This document shows, piece after piece, positions 38,387 to 46,114 of a stretch of DNA of 64,000 nt. The translations under genes were made by a program, and so were the position numbers. Source of the stretch: Verrucomicrobiia bacterium (GTDB taxonomy: Bacteria > Verrucomicrobiota > Verrucomicrobiia > Limisphaerales > DSYF01); contig DASTWL010000063.1 in assembly GCA_035765895.1 (NCBI GenBank), positions 1 through 64,000 of the forward strand, read 5' to 3'. The notes beneath the pieces were generated by a model. The model saw nothing but the letters and a program-made list of their open reading frames with translations, was not told where the DNA came from and made no database searches. Every line of letters begins with the position of its first letter. Within the stretch, counting starts at the first letter, position 1.

Positions 38387-38409
38387 TCGCCCGCTTCAAA
38401 AGCATTCAA

Positions 38410-38436
38410 GGCCCGGCTCACGCCGGGCCTTTTTTT
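38410..38436 (+). terminator. Rho-independent terminator after the parvulin gene
   Basis: Perfect 8-bp GC stem GGCCCGGC / GCCGGGCC with a TCAC loop, followed by seven T residues. It lies 23 bases after the parvulin stop codon. The hairpin overlaps the 3' end of the minus-strand gene remnant at 38418-38734, so it may serve both strands. Confidence 0.92.
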
Positions 38437-38734
38437 ATTGGCGGAGATCCGGCCTGGCGCAGTTCCTTTCGCAGCCGGCGGCGGACGCAGAGAACCAGAA
38501 AAAGCCCCGCTGCCACGAGCGGAACGATGAGCCAATTTCGACTTCTCTCAGGCACACACAAGCAAAGGCAACGGCATAGCTCGTAGCCAGCAGCGCGATT
38601 TGGACGGCAAAGCGGCGCCCCAAGGGATTGTCCCGCGTTGCCTTCACGGATTTCCAGCGCACCAGCCAGCCCCACCACGCGCCCAAGCCGGCGGCAACGG
38701 CAACGAAAGCAACGGCAAGAACGGCGCCTGACAT
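38418..38734 (-). pseudogene. Small three-helix membrane protein, frameshifted
   Basis: The uninterrupted frame from 38734 encodes MSGAVLAVAFVAVAAGLGAW and a second helix (FAVQIALLATSYAVAFACVC). It then becomes non-hydrophobic (SSFRSWQRGFFWFSASAAG). A one-base shift near 38540, in the GTGTGTGCC/GAGAGAA stretch, puts NWLIVPLVAAGLFLVLCV and a basic tail RRRLRKELRQAG in register, ending at 38418. The third helix is too good to be chance, so the gene most likely once encoded a protein of about 105 aa with three helices. Either it is decaying or there is a single-base sequencing error. Family not recognised. Confidence 0.5.
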
Positions 38735-38752
38735 GACGAATCCATGGCGCCG

Positions 38753-39163
38753 TCAGCCGGCTCCGTAACGCTTGCTGAACTTCTTCTTGGAATCGGCGTC
38801 CGGCGCGGCGCTCGACGCCGTGTGGTCGTGGGGGGCGGGCGTGTTTGCCGTGGGTTCGGTCGGAGGCTGCTGGACGGTTTCCACAAAGGCCAGGCGCACG
38901 CTCATCAGGTGCTGCTTCAGCAGTTGCTCTTCTTCAGGTGAGAGGTTGCCCCGGGTTTTGGTGGCGAGCATTTCGAGCTGTTCCACGAACAACTGGGCGG
39001 CCTCCAAATCAGTCTCGGTCTGGCCTGTCACCGGATTCGGAGCGCGGCCCATCAGCACCAGGGCGGTGCTGGCCAGCTGCATCACCATTTGGGCGAAGAG
39101 CGCAGCGTGCATTTCTTCGCGCGTCATCGGCGCGTCGGCAAATTCACCGATGGGATTATTCAT
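38753..39163 (-). CDS. DUF1844 family protein
   Basis: Cytosolic helical protein of 136 aa. The conserved core MTREEMHAALFAQMVMQLAS, LVLMGRAPNPVTGQTETDLE and AAQLFVEQLEMLATKTRGNL is the DUF1844 signature. The C-terminal 40 residues (PPTEPTANTPAPHDHTASS) are low complexity. It overlaps the start of the LON-substrate-binding-domain gene by 8 bases, so both are read from one message. Role unknown. Confidence 0.85.
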   Translation of the reverse strand: MNNPIGEFADAPMTREEMHAALFAQMVMQLASTALVLMGRAPNPVTGQTETDLEAAQLFVEQLEMLATKTRGNLSPEEEQLLKQHLMSVRLAFVETVQQPPTEPTANTPAPHDHTASSAAPDADSKKKFSKRYGAG

Positions 39164-39833
39164 GGCTTGCGTCGGTGCGGTGGCGGCGAATGTCCGCCAG
39201 CAGAAATTGAATCAGTTGCCGCAGCCGGGCATCGACCGCGACGGTTTCCAGAATGGTCTGCCGTTCCCGCGCGTCGGGCAGGACGGCGCACGAGACGAGA
39301 TCGGCGAGCTGGGCCGGGTCTTCGATGGCGCCGAGGTATTTGAGCACTTCCTTGGCGGGGATGCCACTGGCCTGCGTGCCTTCGAGATCCGGTGCGGGCG
39401 CGACGGGAAACGGGAAGGGCAGGCCGAGCTTGATGCGCTCCTCCAGCAAATCCCGCAGCTTGTCCACCAAGGCATCCACCGCCACAGTGTCGCACGGCGG
39501 TGAGGGGAGCAGTTCGACACGATGCTTGCGATAAGGCTTGTAGCGGACCGCCTCACGCAGCTGCACGCGCGCCAATCCCTGCAAAATGAGGTGCGAGGTG
39601 GCGTCCTTGTGCTGGACGGAGACGCGGACGACGCCCAGGCCTGCCACCGGGATGGGTGTTTCGCGCATTGAACCCGGCCGTTGCATGGCCACGGCGAACA
39701 TGCGATGCGTTTCCAGCGCGTCGCTCAGCATCCGCCGGTAACGGGGCTCAAAGATGTAAAGCGGCAGCAACGCCTGGGGAAAAAGCGTGGCGTTGGAAAG
39801 AATCATAACCGGCACTTCGTGCGGCAGTTGCAT
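39156..39833 (-). CDS. LON peptidase substrate-binding-domain protein
   Basis: Stand-alone Lon N-terminal-type domain protein (225 aa) without ATPase or protease parts. Motifs: PHEVPVMILSNATLFPQALLPLYIFEPRYRRML, AVAMQRPGSMRETPIPVAGLGVVRVSVQ, TSHLILQGLARVQLREAVRYKPYRKHRVE. The C-terminal half is helical. Such proteins are widespread and may act as adaptors. It is likely first in a two-gene unit with the DUF1844 gene. Confidence 0.88.
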   Translation of the reverse strand: MQLPHEVPVMILSNATLFPQALLPLYIFEPRYRRMLSDALETHRMFAVAMQRPGSMRETPIPVAGLGVVRVSVQHKDATSHLILQGLARVQLREAVRYKPYRKHRVELLPSPPCDTVAVDALVDKLRDLLEERIKLGLPFPFPVAPAPDLEGTQASGIPAKEVLKYLGAIEDPAQLADLVSCAVLPDARERQTILETVAVDARLRQLIQFLLADIRRHRTDASHE

Positions 39834-39969
39834 GCCCGTAATCTAGGGGCAGTCTGCGCCAGTGCAAGCGGGCAGGCTTGCCAAACCGGCGGGTTCGTCT
39901 CATTGTGGGCGGGGCGCGCGGCCGTTTTTTTGAATTTCCCGATTCAGGCTGCGTCTCAACCACTCATTT

Positions 39970-40740
39970 ATGAAAGTGAAAGTTCTAGCTGCAATTCTGG
40001 CGGTGGGCGTGCTGGGTCTGGTGATCGCGCTCCTCTCCAATCGCAAGACCATTGCGGAACAACAGGAAGCGATTGCCTACCACTCCAACCAATGGGCGGA
40101 AACCCGCATCAAACTGGATGACCTGAAGCAGGTGCATGCTGCGACCGAGGCCGATCTGGACAAGCGCAACGCGGAATTCCTCAGCCTGACCAATGCCTAC
40201 ACCGAGGCGCTGGGCACCTTGTCGAAGACGGAAACCGAACTCAAGCAGACCGAAGATTCCTTGAAAATGACCAAGGATGAACTGGCGGCGCGTGATGCGA
40301 AAATTGCATCCCTTGAAGAGCAGAACAAGGAGCTCGACACCAAGTCCGCCGCACTGAGCACGGCCATCACGAACCTCACCACACAGATTGAGCAAACCCA
40401 GAAAAAACTCGCGGCCTCCGAAGGCGACAAGGAATTCCTTCAGAAGGAGTTGAACCGGTTGATGGCCGAGAAAGCCGAACTCGAACGGCAGCTCAACGAT
40501 CTCAATTTCCTGAAGGCCCAGGTTTCGCACCTCAAGGCCGAACTCTCCATCGCCAGGCGGCTGGAGTGGATTCGGCAGGGACTTTTTGCGCCGGGCGAAA
40601 AGAAGGGCGCCACCTTGCTGATGGAAAAGAATCCGCCGAAGCCGGCGCCGACCAACAATTACGACCTGAACGTCGAAATCAAATCGGACGGCAGCGTGAA
40701 GGTGATTCCGCCGCTGACCAACGCCCCGGCCGGCAAGTAA
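39970..40740 (+). CDS. Coiled-coil protein with N-terminal membrane helix
   Basis: Membrane-anchored protein of 256 aa. Helix at residues 4-22 (VLAAILAVGVLGLVIALLS) is followed by one long coiled coil (residues about 25-200) rich in Glu/Lys/Leu heptads (LKQTEDSLKMTKDELAARD, QTQKKLAASEGDKEFLQKEL). The C-terminal 40 residues hold KPAPTNNYDLNVEIKSDGSVKV. It probably spans the periplasm as a structural rod. No family recognised beyond this general shape. A terminator follows. Confidence 0.75.
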   Translation: MKVKVLAAILAVGVLGLVIALLSNRKTIAEQQEAIAYHSNQWAETRIKLDDLKQVHAATEADLDKRNAEFLSLTNAYTEALGTLSKTETELKQTEDSLKMTKDELAARDAKIASLEEQNKELDTKSAALSTAITNLTTQIEQTQKKLAASEGDKEFLQKELNRLMAEKAELERQLNDLNFLKAQVSHLKAELSIARRLEWIRQGLFAPGEKKGATLLMEKNPPKPAPTNNYDLNVEIKSDGSVKVIPPLTNAPAGK

Positions 40741-40761
40741 GGCGCGGATGACTTTGCACGG

Positions 40762-40793
40762 CGGCCCGCTCTCACCGGAGGGCGGGCCGTTTT
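40762..40793 (+). terminator. Rho-independent terminator after the coiled-coil gene
   Basis: Stem CGGCCCGC / GCGGGCCG (8 bp) with a 12-base loop, followed by TTTT, 21 bases after the stop codon. Confidence 0.8.
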
Positions 40794-40848
40794 CGTTCGC
40801 CCGCTTGACTGCCCGCGCCGCCGCGTTATTACATATTCCCATCTGACT

Positions 40849-41169
40849 ATGCCAACTTACGCTTACGTTTGCGCCAAGTGCGGCCACGAATTCGATAAAT
40901 TTCAGTCCATGAAGGATCCCGCGCTGACCATTTGTCCGCAGGACGCCTGCGGCCAGAAGCGCTGGGGCAAGGGCAAGGTCAACCGCCAGCTCGGCACGGG
41001 CGCGGGACTGCTGTTCAAGGGTTCGGGCTTTTATATCACCGACTACCGCAGCCCGAACTACCAGCAGGCGGCGAAGAAGGAATCCGCCAGCACCACTCCG
41101 GCGCCGGCGGAAAAGAAAACCACCGGTGGTGAAGCCAAGCCGGCCAAATCGGGGGCCAAGCAAGCCTAG
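40849..41169 (+). CDS. FmdB-family zinc-ribbon protein
   Basis: Small protein of 106 aa. Residues 1-45 are the FmdB-type zinc ribbon: PTYAYVCAKCGHEFDKFQSM, then two further Cys in ICPQDACGQ, giving a likely four-Cys metal site. The central GLLFKGSGFYITDYR is the family hallmark. The Lys/Ala/Pro-rich tail is disordered. FmdB proteins are called putative regulators, but the mechanism is not established. A promoter-like TTGACT with a 16-base spacer to TATTAC lies at 40805-40832. Confidence 0.9.
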   Translation: MPTYAYVCAKCGHEFDKFQSMKDPALTICPQDACGQKRWGKGKVNRQLGTGAGLLFKGSGFYITDYRSPNYQQAAKKESASTTPAPAEKKTTGGEAKPAKSGAKQA

Positions 41170-41196
41170 CCGCCCGCCGGGCGTTGTTCGCTCACC

Positions 41197-42537
41197 ATGA
41201 AAATCGCCGCCGCCTTCGCCCTCACGCTGATTGCGGCGGCGCCCGGTTTGGCGCAGTTGCTGCCCACCGCGACCACTGCGGCGTGCAGTGCCACCGGGCA
41301 GTTTACCGTGACGGCGCCCCGCGTTGCCAGCTGGCTCCGTGCGACGGGTCCCGTGGGCACCAACACGGACTGGGTCCGGCTGGAGCCGACTTACGTGGCG
41401 ATCTCCGCCGAACGAATCAAACAGGCCGTCTGGCGTGACCTTGGCATCAGCGGCGGCTGGCAGCAGCGGGTTGCCATCGCCCTGCAACCGGCGCGGAGCG
41501 CGGACGAACGGGTCACCATTGTTTCGGATCGCTCGCCGGGCGGCTGGAGTTATCGCGTGCTGATGCCGGACCAGTTGACACGTGAGCGTTACCTGCGCGC
41601 CATGGTGCAGGTGGTTTTGCTGGAGGTGGCCAATCGCACGGCGCAGGAGCGTTCCGCGGAAATTCCATCCTGGCTGGCCGAGGGCCTGCTTTTCGAACTG
41701 CTCTCCAATGAAGGCGCGGAACTGGTGTTGAATCCGCCGCACCGCTCGGCCAACGGCGTCTTTTTCCACACCGTGACCACCGATGCGCGCCAGCTCAGCC
41801 CGCTCGAGAAGGCCCACAAAATTCTGCTGGGTTCCACGCCGCTCACGTTTGAGGAATTGAGCTGGCCGGCGCCCGGACAATTGGACGGCCCGGGCGGTCC
41901 GGCCTACCGCGCCAGCGCCCAGTTGTTCGTCAGCGAACTCCTGGCCTTGCCCGACGGCCCGGCCTGCCTGCGCGATTTTTTGGCGACGTTGCCCAATTAT
42001 CTCAACTGGCAGATGGCGTTCTTGCGCGCCTTCAAGCCGCACTTCAGCCGGCCGCTGGACATTGAGAAATGGTGGGCGCTCCAAGGCGCGGAGTTTGCCG
42101 GGCGCGACCTGACCCAGACCTGGCCTTACGAAGAAAGCTGGCGCAAGCTTGCGTCCGCCGTGCGGCAGCGGGTGGATGTGTTTGCCGCAACCAACCAGCT
42201 GCCCAAGCAGTCCGAGGTGAAATTGCAGGCCGTCATCCAGGAATGGGAACCCGCCCGGCGGGATCAGGTATTGCGGGACAAACTCATGGAGTTGATTTCC
42301 CTGCGCCTGCGGCTGGCGCCGGAACTGGCGCCGCTGGCCACGCAATACGCGGAGACGCTCGACGCGTGGTTCAAACTCCGCGAAGCGCCCGCACCTTCCG
42401 GCAAAATGCCGCGAGCGACGGATCTGGCCCTGCGTCGCAATGGCCGCGCACTGGCGCAACGGCTGGACGTGTTGGATGCGCTGCTCGAAAAGGCGCGGCC
42501 GCAGTCCCTCGCCGGCAACGCACCGGCTCCGCGCTGA
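41197..42537 (+). CDS. Secreted hypothetical protein
   Basis: Exported protein of 446 aa with signal peptide KIAAAFALTLIAAAPGLAQ. The middle part has ERYLRAMVQVVLLEVANRTA and AEIPSWLAEGLLFELLS. This resembles the region around the active site of gluzincin peptidases (peptidase MA-like), but without an intact HExxH motif. I therefore regard it as a possible inactive relative. The C-terminal third is helical with repeated Arg/Leu/Ala (LRLRLAPELAPLATQYAETLDA). It starts 27 bases after the FmdB gene and converges with the MoxR gene. Confidence 0.72.
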   Translation: MKIAAAFALTLIAAAPGLAQLLPTATTAACSATGQFTVTAPRVASWLRATGPVGTNTDWVRLEPTYVAISAERIKQAVWRDLGISGGWQQRVAIALQPARSADERVTIVSDRSPGGWSYRVLMPDQLTRERYLRAMVQVVLLEVANRTAQERSAEIPSWLAEGLLFELLSNEGAELVLNPPHRSANGVFFHTVTTDARQLSPLEKAHKILLGSTPLTFEELSWPAPGQLDGPGGPAYRASAQLFVSELLALPDGPACLRDFLATLPNYLNWQMAFLRAFKPHFSRPLDIEKWWALQGAEFAGRDLTQTWPYEESWRKLASAVRQRVDVFAATNQLPKQSEVKLQAVIQEWEPARRDQVLRDKLMELISLRLRLAPELAPLATQYAETLDAWFKLREAPAPSGKMPRATDLALRRNGRALAQRLDVLDALLEKARPQSLAGNAPAPR

Positions 42538-42549
42538 ATCATCCAATGC

Positions 42550-43677
42550 TCACGTCGGGCGCGTGGCGGCGGCATCGGTTTGGGCGAGAATCTCCGCCAC
42601 AATGTCCTGCGGCCGGCGAGCAGGCGTATCCTTGTCCTCCCGCCCGATCAGCCGGTGCGTGAGCACGGCGGGGGCAATCGCCCGCACGTGCGCCATGGTG
42701 GCGGTAGCGGAACCTTCAATCGCGGCGAGTGCCTGTGCCAGGCGAAACAATCCCAGCGACGCCCGCGGGCTGGCGCCCAAGCGCAGGGCCGGGTGTTTGC
42801 GGGTGGCATGCACCAGCGCGAGCAGATAATCGCACACCTCTGCGTCCACCTTCACCGCACGCACCGCCTGCTGGCAACGCATGATTTGGTCCGGTGTAGC
42901 CACGGGCTTGAGCGTTTCAATCGGATGCCCCAGTTGAAACCGCTCACACATTTCCCGTTCATCCTGCAAGGCGGGATAGCCCAGGCTCAGACGGACCAGG
43001 AACCGGTCCTTTTGCGCTTCGGGCAGCGGAAAAGTTCCCTCCTGTTCGATGGGATTCTGCGTTGCGATCACCATGAAGGGATGCTGCAAATGGTAGGTGA
43101 CGCGCTCGGACGTGATCATGCCTTCGCCCATGGCCTCCAGCAGCGCCGCCTGTGTGCGGGGACTCGCCCGGTTGATTTCATCCACCAGCACGAACTGCGA
43201 AAACAGCGGCCCGAACACGAACTCGGTCCGGCCGGTTTGTGGGTCCACGCGCGCCTCGCCGAGCACATCCTGCGGTTGCAAATCGGGCGTGCACTGGATG
43301 CGCTTGAACGTGCAGCCGGCACTCTGGGCCAGCGCGCGGCCCAGCATCGTTTTGGCCACCCCGGGCACGTCCTCCACGAGCAAATGGCCCTCGGCTAAAA
43401 GAGTCGCCACCGCGAGGACGATGGGCTCGTGCTTGCCCACGATAACTCTTTCCATGTTGGCGACCAGTTGCTGGGCGAACGGAGCCACTTCGGCCGGCTT
43501 CAACGGCTCCACCTCGGTGATGGGCGGGATGGTGACTTTAGGTCGCTTGCTGCCCGCAGGTTCCACAAGCACCAGCCGTGTTGTCTTTCCGCAATGGGGA
43601 CACACGGCTTCCTTGCCCGCCATCGAATCGGGCGTTTCCAGGGACTGCCCACAATGCTGACAAAGATATTTCGCCAT
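42550..43677 (-). CDS. MoxR-family AAA+ ATPase with N-terminal zinc ribbon
   Basis: Chaperone-type ATPase of 375 aa from the ATG at 43675-43677. Residues 1-35 contain two CxxC pairs (YLCQHCGQSLETPDSM, AVCPHCGKTTRL), an uncommon addition to MoxR. The core has LVEDVPGVAKTMLGRALAQS (Walker A region), QFVLVDEINRASPRTQAALLEAM (Walker B), VIATQNPIEQEGTFPLPEAQ (sensor 1) and the C-terminal lid. MoxR proteins usually work with VWA-domain partners in metal insertion or complex assembly. No DUF58/VWA partner gene is next to it. Confidence 0.92.
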   Translation of the reverse strand: MAKYLCQHCGQSLETPDSMAGKEAVCPHCGKTTRLVLVEPAGSKRPKVTIPPITEVEPLKPAEVAPFAQQLVANMERVIVGKHEPIVLAVATLLAEGHLLVEDVPGVAKTMLGRALAQSAGCTFKRIQCTPDLQPQDVLGEARVDPQTGRTEFVFGPLFSQFVLVDEINRASPRTQAALLEAMGEGMITSERVTYHLQHPFMVIATQNPIEQEGTFPLPEAQKDRFLVRLSLGYPALQDEREMCERFQLGHPIETLKPVATPDQIMRCQQAVRAVKVDAEVCDYLLALVHATRKHPALRLGASPRASLGLFRLAQALAAIEGSATATMAHVRAIAPAVLTHRLIGREDKDTPARRPQDIVAEILAQTDAAATRPT

Positions 43678-43928
43678 GCTGCTTGCTCCGCCGGGCCGGG
43701 GCCGCCCGCAGCCCGCTGCGCCCATTAACTCCCGTTTGCGAAATAGTTCGAGCTATTTTTCACGGTTCCAGGCCGGAGTGGAGGGATATGCGTCCTTGCC
43801 CTGCCGGCCAAATGAAACTTGCCGTCGTGCAGAGACCGGGCAAAGTAATTCTGCCTGTCAGCGTGGGCCGGCCGGGCTTTGCCAGGCGGAAAGCCGGACC
43901 CATCAACCGATCAAGGTTTAAATTTTCT

Positions 43929-44005
43929 GCGCCCGTAGCTCAGTTGGATAGAGCATCTGCCTTCTAAGCAGGTGGTCCCGCGTTCGAATCGCGGCGGGCG
44001 CGCCA
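43929..44005 (+). tRNA. tRNA-Arg (anticodon TCT)
   Basis: Complete cloverleaf of 77 bases with encoded CCA. Acceptor stem GCGCCCG pairs with CGGGCGC. The D arm is GCTCAGTTGGATAGAGC, the anticodon loop CTTCTAA (anticodon TCT) with stem TCTGC/GCAGG, and the T arm CCGCGTTCGAATCGCGG. Discriminator base G. It marks the left border of the accessory block that follows, and tRNA genes are common integration sites. Confidence 0.97.
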
Positions 44006-44519
44006 CTTTTTGAAGCCCACGGAAACCCTGTCAATCAAGGCTTTCCTGGCCTCTGCGCCCCGACATCCGGCCCCCTTCTCAGGCCGGCCAAGGGCCGAAA
44101 ACCGGCCGTCAGTCCACGCATCGGTCCACTGTCCTCGGGGGGTGAAAAAGCGCTCAAGCGAAAACTACCCATAATGGGATATTCCAAAAAGACCACCGAA
44201 TTTCCACGAAAATCCAGTATCCAAGCGTCACTGACAAATATGGACGATGCTCTTTTAGAAGCGATTTTGGCTGAAGAATATCCCGGATGCCCAGCTTGGA
44301 ACTCTCGCATTTATCCCAATGCCCAACGCAAAAGCCCGCCGCGCACTGGATAAGCTGTATTCATCGAAGCGGAAGACGCATGCATGCCGGCGGGACCCAC
44401 CAGGTGAACGGGATAGCGTGGCCGGGAACCCGCGCCCGGAGCACCCGCTCGACCTGCAGACACAGCGGTGGTAGCCGGAACTATTCCGACACCGCAAACA
44501 CCGTGCTTCGGTGAAACAA
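44006..44519. other. Gene-free stretch after tRNA-Arg with degraded element traces
   Basis: No convincing gene. A 59-codon open frame (44174-44353, starting MGYSKKTTEFPRKSS) has no visible ribosome-binding site. The segment at about 44143-44180 (GAAAAAGCGCTCA, then GAAAAC and CCCATAATGGG) resembles one at about 46063-46105 (GAAAAAGGCGCTCA, then GAAAAC and CCTGTAACGGG), which immediately precedes the recombinase-like N terminus of the hemerythrin gene. This suggests duplicated 5' ends of an integrase-type gene left after decay. Confidence 0.4.
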
Positions 44520-46010
44520 ATGCCTGTTCATTCCAACAGCCCGCTGATACTGGTCCAAATTGTGCGCCCGATAATGTTCCTTCTTGTTTGTTTGTGCAGT
44601 CTTGCGGCGGGAGCCGCGCCGGTCAGCAGCCTCACACTGACCTCGTCCAGCCCCCACTTGGAAAGCGCTTTCAACTGGAACAAAGCAAAAGCGCTGAGCT
44701 GGGTGCGGACGGGTGTGAAAAGCGGCTACATTCCCTGCTACTGGGCCGGCTACAATTACCGCCAGGCTTTTTACGTGAGGGATATCGCCCACCAATGCGA
44801 GGGGGCGGCCTTATTGGGCCTCAATAATGAGAACTTCTCCATGTGGCAGGCGTTCGCCGGCACGGCCAACGAGTCGCGGCAGTGGTTTTGCCTGTGGGCG
44901 CTGGATTTCCACGGGAAAACCTACGCCGTGGATTATCGCAGCGATACCAACTTTGTTCGCGAGATTCCCGCACCACTGGAACTCGTGGACAAAGCCTACG
45001 CCTGCTATAAGTGGAGCGCCGATCCACGTTGGATCGGCGACCCGGTCCTGACGAACTTTTACCGGACCACCATGAATCAGTTTATCGCCAAACACGATGA
45101 CAACGGCGACGGCATCGCAGAGGGGCATTCTATCGACATTTTCGACGGCGCCTGCGGCTCTTACTGCGAACAATCGGCCGGTGGCTATGGAGTGGGCGGC
45201 GACAACATCGCCACCACCTGGTCGGCCTACATCGCCTACGCGAACCTGCTGACGGCGACGGGCAGGCGTTCCGAAGCCGCTCTCTGCCTGGCGAAGGCCG
45301 ATCGCGTGAAGCGCGAGTATGACCAGAACTGGTGGAATGCCGGCGCGGGAAATTACTACGCGGGCCGGACCATCGGCTTGACCGGCTGGATTACGAACTT
45401 TGACCAGTTTAGCAAGGAAACTTACGATTTCCAAGCGGTCAAGTGCATCGCCCAACCGGGAGACAGGGCTGATGCCATGCTGGAAAAAATAGACCATAAT
45501 TACCGGGAGAACCGGAGGCATTATAATTTCGAATCCTTCACCTATTTACCTGAGGTTTTCTACAATTACGGCATGAACGACAAGGGCTGGTATTGGCTGA
45601 AGTGCATCATGGATTCTCACTATGACTATCCGGAGGTGTCGTTCACATCCGTCGAATTTATTGCCACGGGGATGATGGGCATCGAGCCGGACGCGCCGAA
45701 CCACAAAATTGCCACGCTGGGCCGCCTAACCGACGAAGTGGGCTGGGTTCAACTCGATCACATCCCGGTCGGAGCCTACGACGTGCTGGTAAAGCACGAA
45801 AATTCCAACCGAACTACCACGGTCCGGAACAACACCGGGGACGCAACGCTGACCTGGGAGGCACGGTTTCCCGGCTCGTTCGAGATGCTCATTGTCGATG
45901 GTGTGCCGCGAACTGCCAGGCATAAAACTCTCAATGGCGTGAACGTTAGTTCCGTCGAAGTCCTGCTGCGCGGTGGTGAGCAAAAGACCGTCAAGGCCGA
46001 AGCGCAATAG
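44520..46010 (+). CDS. Secreted six-hairpin glycoside hydrolase (alpha-L-rhamnosidase-like)
   Basis: Exported carbohydrate-active protein of 496 aa. Start is the ATG at 44520, and a GTG at 44511 is an alternative. The signal peptide region is PIMFLLVCLCSLAAGAAP. The body has the alternating aromatic helices of an (alpha/alpha)6 toroid: YWAGYNYRQAFYVRDIAHQ (conserved RD), KHDDNGDGIAEGHSIDIFDG, YAVDYRSDTNFVRE and FESFTYLPEVFYNYGMND. The C-terminal 100 residues (GRLTDEVGWVQLDHIPVGAYDVLVKHEN, FPGSFEMLIVDG) match the beta-sandwich that closes GH78-type enzymes. The exact substrate is unknown. It is first in the block after tRNA-Arg and differs functionally from its nitrogen-oxide neighbours. Confidence 0.75.
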   Translation: MPVHSNSPLILVQIVRPIMFLLVCLCSLAAGAAPVSSLTLTSSSPHLESAFNWNKAKALSWVRTGVKSGYIPCYWAGYNYRQAFYVRDIAHQCEGAALLGLNNENFSMWQAFAGTANESRQWFCLWALDFHGKTYAVDYRSDTNFVREIPAPLELVDKAYACYKWSADPRWIGDPVLTNFYRTTMNQFIAKHDDNGDGIAEGHSIDIFDGACGSYCEQSAGGYGVGGDNIATTWSAYIAYANLLTATGRRSEAALCLAKADRVKREYDQNWWNAGAGNYYAGRTIGLTGWITNFDQFSKETYDFQAVKCIAQPGDRADAMLEKIDHNYRENRRHYNFESFTYLPEVFYNYGMNDKGWYWLKCIMDSHYDYPEVSFTSVEFIATGMMGIEPDAPNHKIATLGRLTDEVGWVQLDHIPVGAYDVLVKHENSNRTTTVRNNTGDATLTWEARFPGSFEMLIVDGVPRTARHKTLNGVNVSSVEVLLRGGEQKTVKAEAQ

Positions 46011-46114
46011 ATGCGGCTGTGGACAAATTGGCAACAGCGACCCGCGAGCGATGGCTCGTGGTTGGAAAAAGGCGCTCAGAAGAAAACACCTGTAACGGGT
46101 AAACGACCACGAGC

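Noticed and set aside
39985-42546. Minus-strand open frame of 853 codons
   Set aside because: It spans three genes and two intergenic gaps on the other strand, including a terminator. No domain content.
43678-43928. Possible small RNA or leader between the MoxR gene and tRNA-Arg
   Set aside because: No hairpin with T-run and no promoter pair strong enough to support a call.
44035-44310. Minus-strand 91-codon open frame after tRNA-Arg
   Set aside because: No ribosome-binding site, no domain, and it overlaps the degraded-element region. Not supported as a gene.
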